23,871 bases of DNA. It comes from a virus. The stretch spans positions 1 to 23,871 of IMG/VR virus record IMGVR_UViG_3300028392_001569; one strand, 5' to 3'. The notes below the pieces were generated by a model that was not told the DNA's origin, made no database searches, and was given only the letters and a program-made list of their open reading frames with translations. A program made the translations under genes and the position numbers. Position 1 is the stretch's first letter. Every line of letters starts with the position of its first letter. Positions 20,797 to 23,871 of the stretch are shown piece after piece.

Positions 20797-23047
20797 CTTC
20801 GCCTACTCTTGCTGTTGCTTTTTGAGCAACTGTATATTCAATGCCCTCATCGCCCATCACCGCTGTTACGGTTGCGTTTTTGATTCGTTCAAATAAAATT
20901 TTCTTACTAAGAGGAACACGAATCAATTCGTCAATTTTTCGTGCTAACGGTCGAGCGCCCATTTTCTTATCGTAACCTTGCTCTGCCAGATATTCAACTA
21001 CTGGCTCAGATAAATTAATAGTAATGTTGTGTTTATCCAACAATTGTTTTTTCAATTCATCAGAAAACTTAACAACAATCTTCTTAATCGCAAGCATATC
21101 AAGTTTATTAAACTTACATACCAAATCAATACGATTTCTGAATTCTGGTTTAAAGAATTCCTTCAGTGCTTTGTCATCCTCACCCAATTTCTCTTGACTA
21201 CCAAAGCCAATGTTGTTGCGTTCACTATCACTACTACCTAAATTACTTGTCATAATAATGATAGAATTTTTGCAGTTAACTTCTTTACCATTCGATCCAG
21301 TAACACGACCTTCGTCTAGCATTTGTAAAAAGATGTTGAAGATATCTGGGTGTGCTTTTTCAACTTCGTCAAATAATAAAATGCTGTGTGGATTCTTGCT
21401 TAAATCATTAATCAATCGTCCACCGCTTACTTGACTATCGCCAAAACCAACATAACCAGGAGGAGGACCAATCAAACTTGATACTGAGTGTCGTTCACCG
21501 TATTCACTCATATCATATTTGAGTAATGGCATATCAAGGTTCTTGCTCAACAACTTAGCCAATTCTGTTTTGCCTGTACCTGTTGGGCCTAAGAACAAGA
21601 AACTTGCTGTAGGTTTAGTCTCACTACCGATACCTGCAAATGAAACATAGACACGCTCAAGTACTTTGTCAACAGTTTCATCTTGACCATATAATTTACC
21701 CTTGACATTGACTTCAAGAGTTTGAATACGATCCATATTATCTCCGTTGAGTTTATCAGCAGGTACTCCGGTGAATTTCTCTACTTGGTCAAAAATTAAT
21801 TCTTTGGTAATTACAACACCGTTGTTACCCAATACTCTTTGTTTAGCACAGGCTGCATCTAATAAGTCAATACTCTTGTCAGGGTTTTTGCGGTCATGAA
21901 TGTAACGATCGGCTGACTCAACTGATGCAGTAATAGCATCTTCTCCAATCTTTACACTATGAAAGTCACTCAATCGTTGACTCAATCCACTTAGAATACG
22001 AACAGTGGTATCATGATTGGGTTCATCAATTGATACACGATAGAATCTACGCATCAATGCACGATCTTTTTCAAAACTGTCATAGTATTCTTCCCATGTT
22101 GTACTAGCAATAACTTTCAACGTGCCTTTGGTAATTGCAGGCTTAATCATGTTAGCAAAGTCAACACTACCACCACTACCACTTCCACTGCCACTCATAG
22201 TGTGCGCTTCGTCAATAAACAAAATTGCTTTCTTTTTTGTGTTTAACGCTTCTAATACTGCTTTAACTTTTTCTTCAAAGTCTCCTCTATATTTGCTACC
22301 AGCAAGTAATGAACCAACTTCAAGTGAATATACCTCGTGATTTAGAATGAATTCAGGGCAATCTCCCATTGCAATCATATTAGCAAGACCTTCAGCAATA
22401 GCGGTCTTACCAACTCCCGGATCACCTACCATCAAAACATTTGACTTAAATCGTTTAGCAAGAACATTAATAATATCGTCAAGTTCTTTGACACGTCCAA
22501 TTAGTGGTTCAAGTTTTCCCTTACGTGCAAGGTCAGAAAGATTAGTTGTGTATTCTTCTAAAATTTCTTCTGCTTGACCTTCTGATAATTTAGATGTGAA
22601 TTCAGCACCCTTATAAGTTTTTTGCCAATGAGTTAAAAATTCCTGTTTGTTGACACCGTATTTCAATAAGAAATAATGTGCATGACTATTACCTTCACTT
22701 GCAATTGATAGGTACAAATCAATAGTTGTGACTTGTCTGCGACCGGTAAACAATACTTGTGTCACAGAACGATTCATGGTTCGTTCAAGACTATTAGTTT
22801 TTCTTGGTTGAATATCTTCTGCGGCTACACCTTTAAGTTCAATTGCGTGTAGGCTATCTAAATATGCACCAATTTCTTGACTTAGTAAATCAGAATCTGC
22901 TCCAAAACCGTCTAAGCATTTTTTAAATGGGGTATGTGTGACTAATGCGAGTAATAAATGTTCTAAGGTGCAATATTGGTGTTTACGCTCTTTGGCATAA
23001 ACAATGGCTTGTTCGATAATGCTTTCAATTTCCGGTGAATTTGTCAT
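20774..23047 (-). CDS. clpA: ClpA-like AAA+ unfoldase
   Basis: A 757-aa Hsp100 protein, like E. coli ClpA (758 aa). Residues 1-145: Clp N-domain. D1: Walker A GDPGVGKT (208-215), Walker B ILFIDE (275-280), pore loop KYRG (252-255). D2: Walker A GPTGTGKT (487-494), Walker B ILLFDE (556-561), pore loop GYVG (531-534). There is no long middle coiled coil, which excludes ClpB. IGF at 613-615 in RNNIGFGSQ lies where ClpA and ClpX keep the IGL/IGF tripeptide that docks on ClpP. No clpP lies in the window, so it may use host ClpP or act as an unfoldase alone. An AATAAATAA late-type box lies 17 bases before ATG 23047. Confidence 0.93.
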   Translation of the reverse strand: MTNSPEIESIIEQAIVYAKERKHQYCTLEHLLLALVTHTPFKKCLDGFGADSDLLSQEIGAYLDSLHAIELKGVAAEDIQPRKTNSLERTMNRSVTQVLFTGRRQVTTIDLYLSIASEGNSHAHYFLLKYGVNKQEFLTHWQKTYKGAEFTSKLSEGQAEEILEEYTTNLSDLARKGKLEPLIGRVKELDDIINVLAKRFKSNVLMVGDPGVGKTAIAEGLANMIAMGDCPEFILNHEVYSLEVGSLLAGSKYRGDFEEKVKAVLEALNTKKKAILFIDEAHTMSGSGSGSGGSVDFANMIKPAITKGTLKVIASTTWEEYYDSFEKDRALMRRFYRVSIDEPNHDTTVRILSGLSQRLSDFHSVKIGEDAITASVESADRYIHDRKNPDKSIDLLDAACAKQRVLGNNGVVITKELIFDQVEKFTGVPADKLNGDNMDRIQTLEVNVKGKLYGQDETVDKVLERVYVSFAGIGSETKPTASFLFLGPTGTGKTELAKLLSKNLDMPLLKYDMSEYGERHSVSSLIGPPPGYVGFGDSQVSGGRLINDLSKNPHSILLFDEVEKAHPDIFNIFLQMLDEGRVTGSNGKEVNCKNSIIIMTSNLGSSDSERNNIGFGSQEKLGEDDKALKEFFKPEFRNRIDLVCKFNKLDMLAIKKIVVKFSDELKKQLLDKHNITINLSEPVVEYLAEQGYDKKMGARPLARKIDELIRVPLSKKILFERIKNATVTAVMGDEGIEYTVAQKATARVGEDGIIEIS

Positions 23048-23064
23048 GGTTTTCTTTTGTAAAA

Positions 23065-23073
23065 TTATTTATT
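23065..23073 (-). promoter_or_regulatory. Late-type box AATAAATAA before the ClpA-like gene
   Basis: Located 17 bases before ATG 23047, overlapping the stop of the DnaJ-like gene. Only the TAAATA core is kept and the ribosome site is weak. Confidence 0.4.
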
Positions 23074-23871
23074 TGGATTTAAAACGTAATATACTTTGTG
23101 TTATATCGTCATCAATTATATCAGGTACAAAGGGTTTTAACAAGATTATTTGGTCTCCAAAGATAGAAGAATTTGGAATTGGCATTCCTTCGCCTGCTAT
23201 TTTAAGGTGCATAAAAGGCTGTGTTTTAGGTGGGATTCTAACTATCAATGTTTTTCCTGATATGGTAGTAAATTCAAAATCACTACCCACAATTAAATCC
23301 AACACAGACACTTGCTGATTACAATACAAATCTGTTCCTTTGCGGTCAAACCTTAAATGAGGTGCTACTCTAAATTCTACAACCAAACTTGCATTTGGTA
23401 TAAGATTATCGTAACGCATTTGACCCCCATCAATTACACTTTTTGGTATTTCAACATTAACTGCATATACACTAGTAGGTGTTTGTAATCTTAATGATTG
23501 TGAACCGCCACTATAACTTTGTTCCAGTGTAATATGAATTGATGTTCTATATGCCGGCTGCTGATTATGCTGGCGCTGATTATGTTGATTAAACATTTGC
23601 CCAAAAAAATCATTCATATCACCGTTGAAGTTAAAATTAAATCCCCCCGGAGCTTGCTGAAATCCTTTAAAGGGATTTCCTTGCGGCATAGGTCTATCAT
23701 ATTGTTGACGTTGTTGTGGATCTGAAAGAATACGATATGCTTCTTCAATCTTTTGAAATGTAGCGGTATCACCACCCTTATCAGGATGATGTTGACTTGC
23801 TAGTTTCCTATACGATTTCTTAATTTCGTCAGGTGTAGCTGTTTTAGCTACACCCAACGTTTGATAGTGGT
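23069..23871 (-). CDS. DnaJ/CbpA-like co-chaperone, N-terminal few codons beyond window
   Basis: The frame stays open through the right edge, reading HYQTLGVAKTATPDE as in J-domains, so the true start is just outside; an internal TTG at 23857 is not a start. The J-domain has the catalytic HPD in ASQHHPDKGG and ends near QQYDRP. A Gly/Phe/Gln/Asn-rich linker follows (NPFKGFQQ, GGFNFNFNGD, then NQHNQRQHNQQ). The C-terminal part contains beta-sandwich substrate-binding domains (YRTSIHITLEQSYSGG, IPPKTQPF, LKIAGEGMP). There is no zinc-finger, so it is CbpA-like. It would recruit host DnaK. The ClpA-like gene follows directly, making a chaperone/unfoldase pair. Confidence 0.93.
   Translation of the reverse strand, partial: HYQTLGVAKTATPDEIKKSYRKLASQHHPDKGGDTATFQKIEEAYRILSDPQQRQQYDRPMPQGNPFKGFQQAPGGFNFNFNGDMNDFFGQMFNQHNQRQHNQQPAYRTSIHITLEQSYSGGSQSLRLQTPTSVYAVNVEIPKSVIDGGQMRYDNLIPNASLVVEFRVAPHLRFDRKGTDLYCNQQVSVLDLIVGSDFEFTTISGKTLIVRIPPKTQPFMHLKIAGEGMPIPNSSIFGDQIILLKPFVPDIIDDDITQSILRFKSK

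Noticed and set aside
23855-23857. TTG as the start of the DnaJ-like gene
   Set aside because: The upstream codons HYQT belong to the conserved J-domain start, so the gene continues past the window edge.

Overview
The window looks like part of the genome of a large T4-type myovirus (tailed phage). It is AT-rich and gene-dense, and every supported gene lies on the minus strand. Many starts overlap the previous stop (ATGA, TAATG, TTGA). It carries a T4-type family B DNA polymerase with a gp45-like sliding clamp nearby. At least seven genes or operons are preceded by a TATAAATA-like box of the T4 late-promoter type. No tRNA, rRNA, CRISPR array, integrase or insertion sequence was seen. Sec- and Tat-type signal sequences point to a Gram-negative host; the host itself cannot be named from this sequence. 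Transcription runs from right to left. Right edge (23871-19491): a DnaJ/CbpA-like co-chaperone cut by the window end, a ClpA-like double AAA+ unfoldase with a ClpP-docking tripeptide, an unknown basic protein, a 54-aa protein and a probable beta-rich virion protein. Next (19489-17301): a HIGH-type nucleotidyltransferase with a long tail and a GT-A glycosyltransferase, closed by a clear intrinsic terminator. Middle (17238-7926): a 30-aa protein; a 680-aa fusion of nucleotidyltransferase, unknown domain, internal Tat signal and M48-type peptidase; a radical SAM protein; a 265-aa modular protein; a 1220-aa modular protein; Dps; a small protein; and a secreted NUC1-type nuclease. Left part (7894-1): a 71-aa protein, a HELVH metallopeptidase, an unknown 315-aa protein, a minimal TilS-like PP-loop enzyme, a DsbA-like small protein, DNA polymerase, a 2OG-Fe(II) oxygenase, the sliding clamp, a probable virion protein, and a TGT/DpdA-family transglycosylase cut by the left edge. 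The most unusual theme is a set of modular proteins (the 1220-, 680-, 389-, 265- and 191-aa products) whose modules are separated by short sites of the form [L/I/V/M]-x-E before G/A/S. That is the style cut by T4 prohead protease gp21. Two of these sites lie directly before hidden export signals, one Sec-like and one Tat-like. The inference is that they are capsid-packaged cargo polyproteins, cut during head maturation and delivered into the host with the DNA, with some fragments then sent to the envelope. The Dps protein and secreted nuclease in the same operon fit a takeover or DNA-protection block. None of this is proved by sequence alone; each step is given below with a test.
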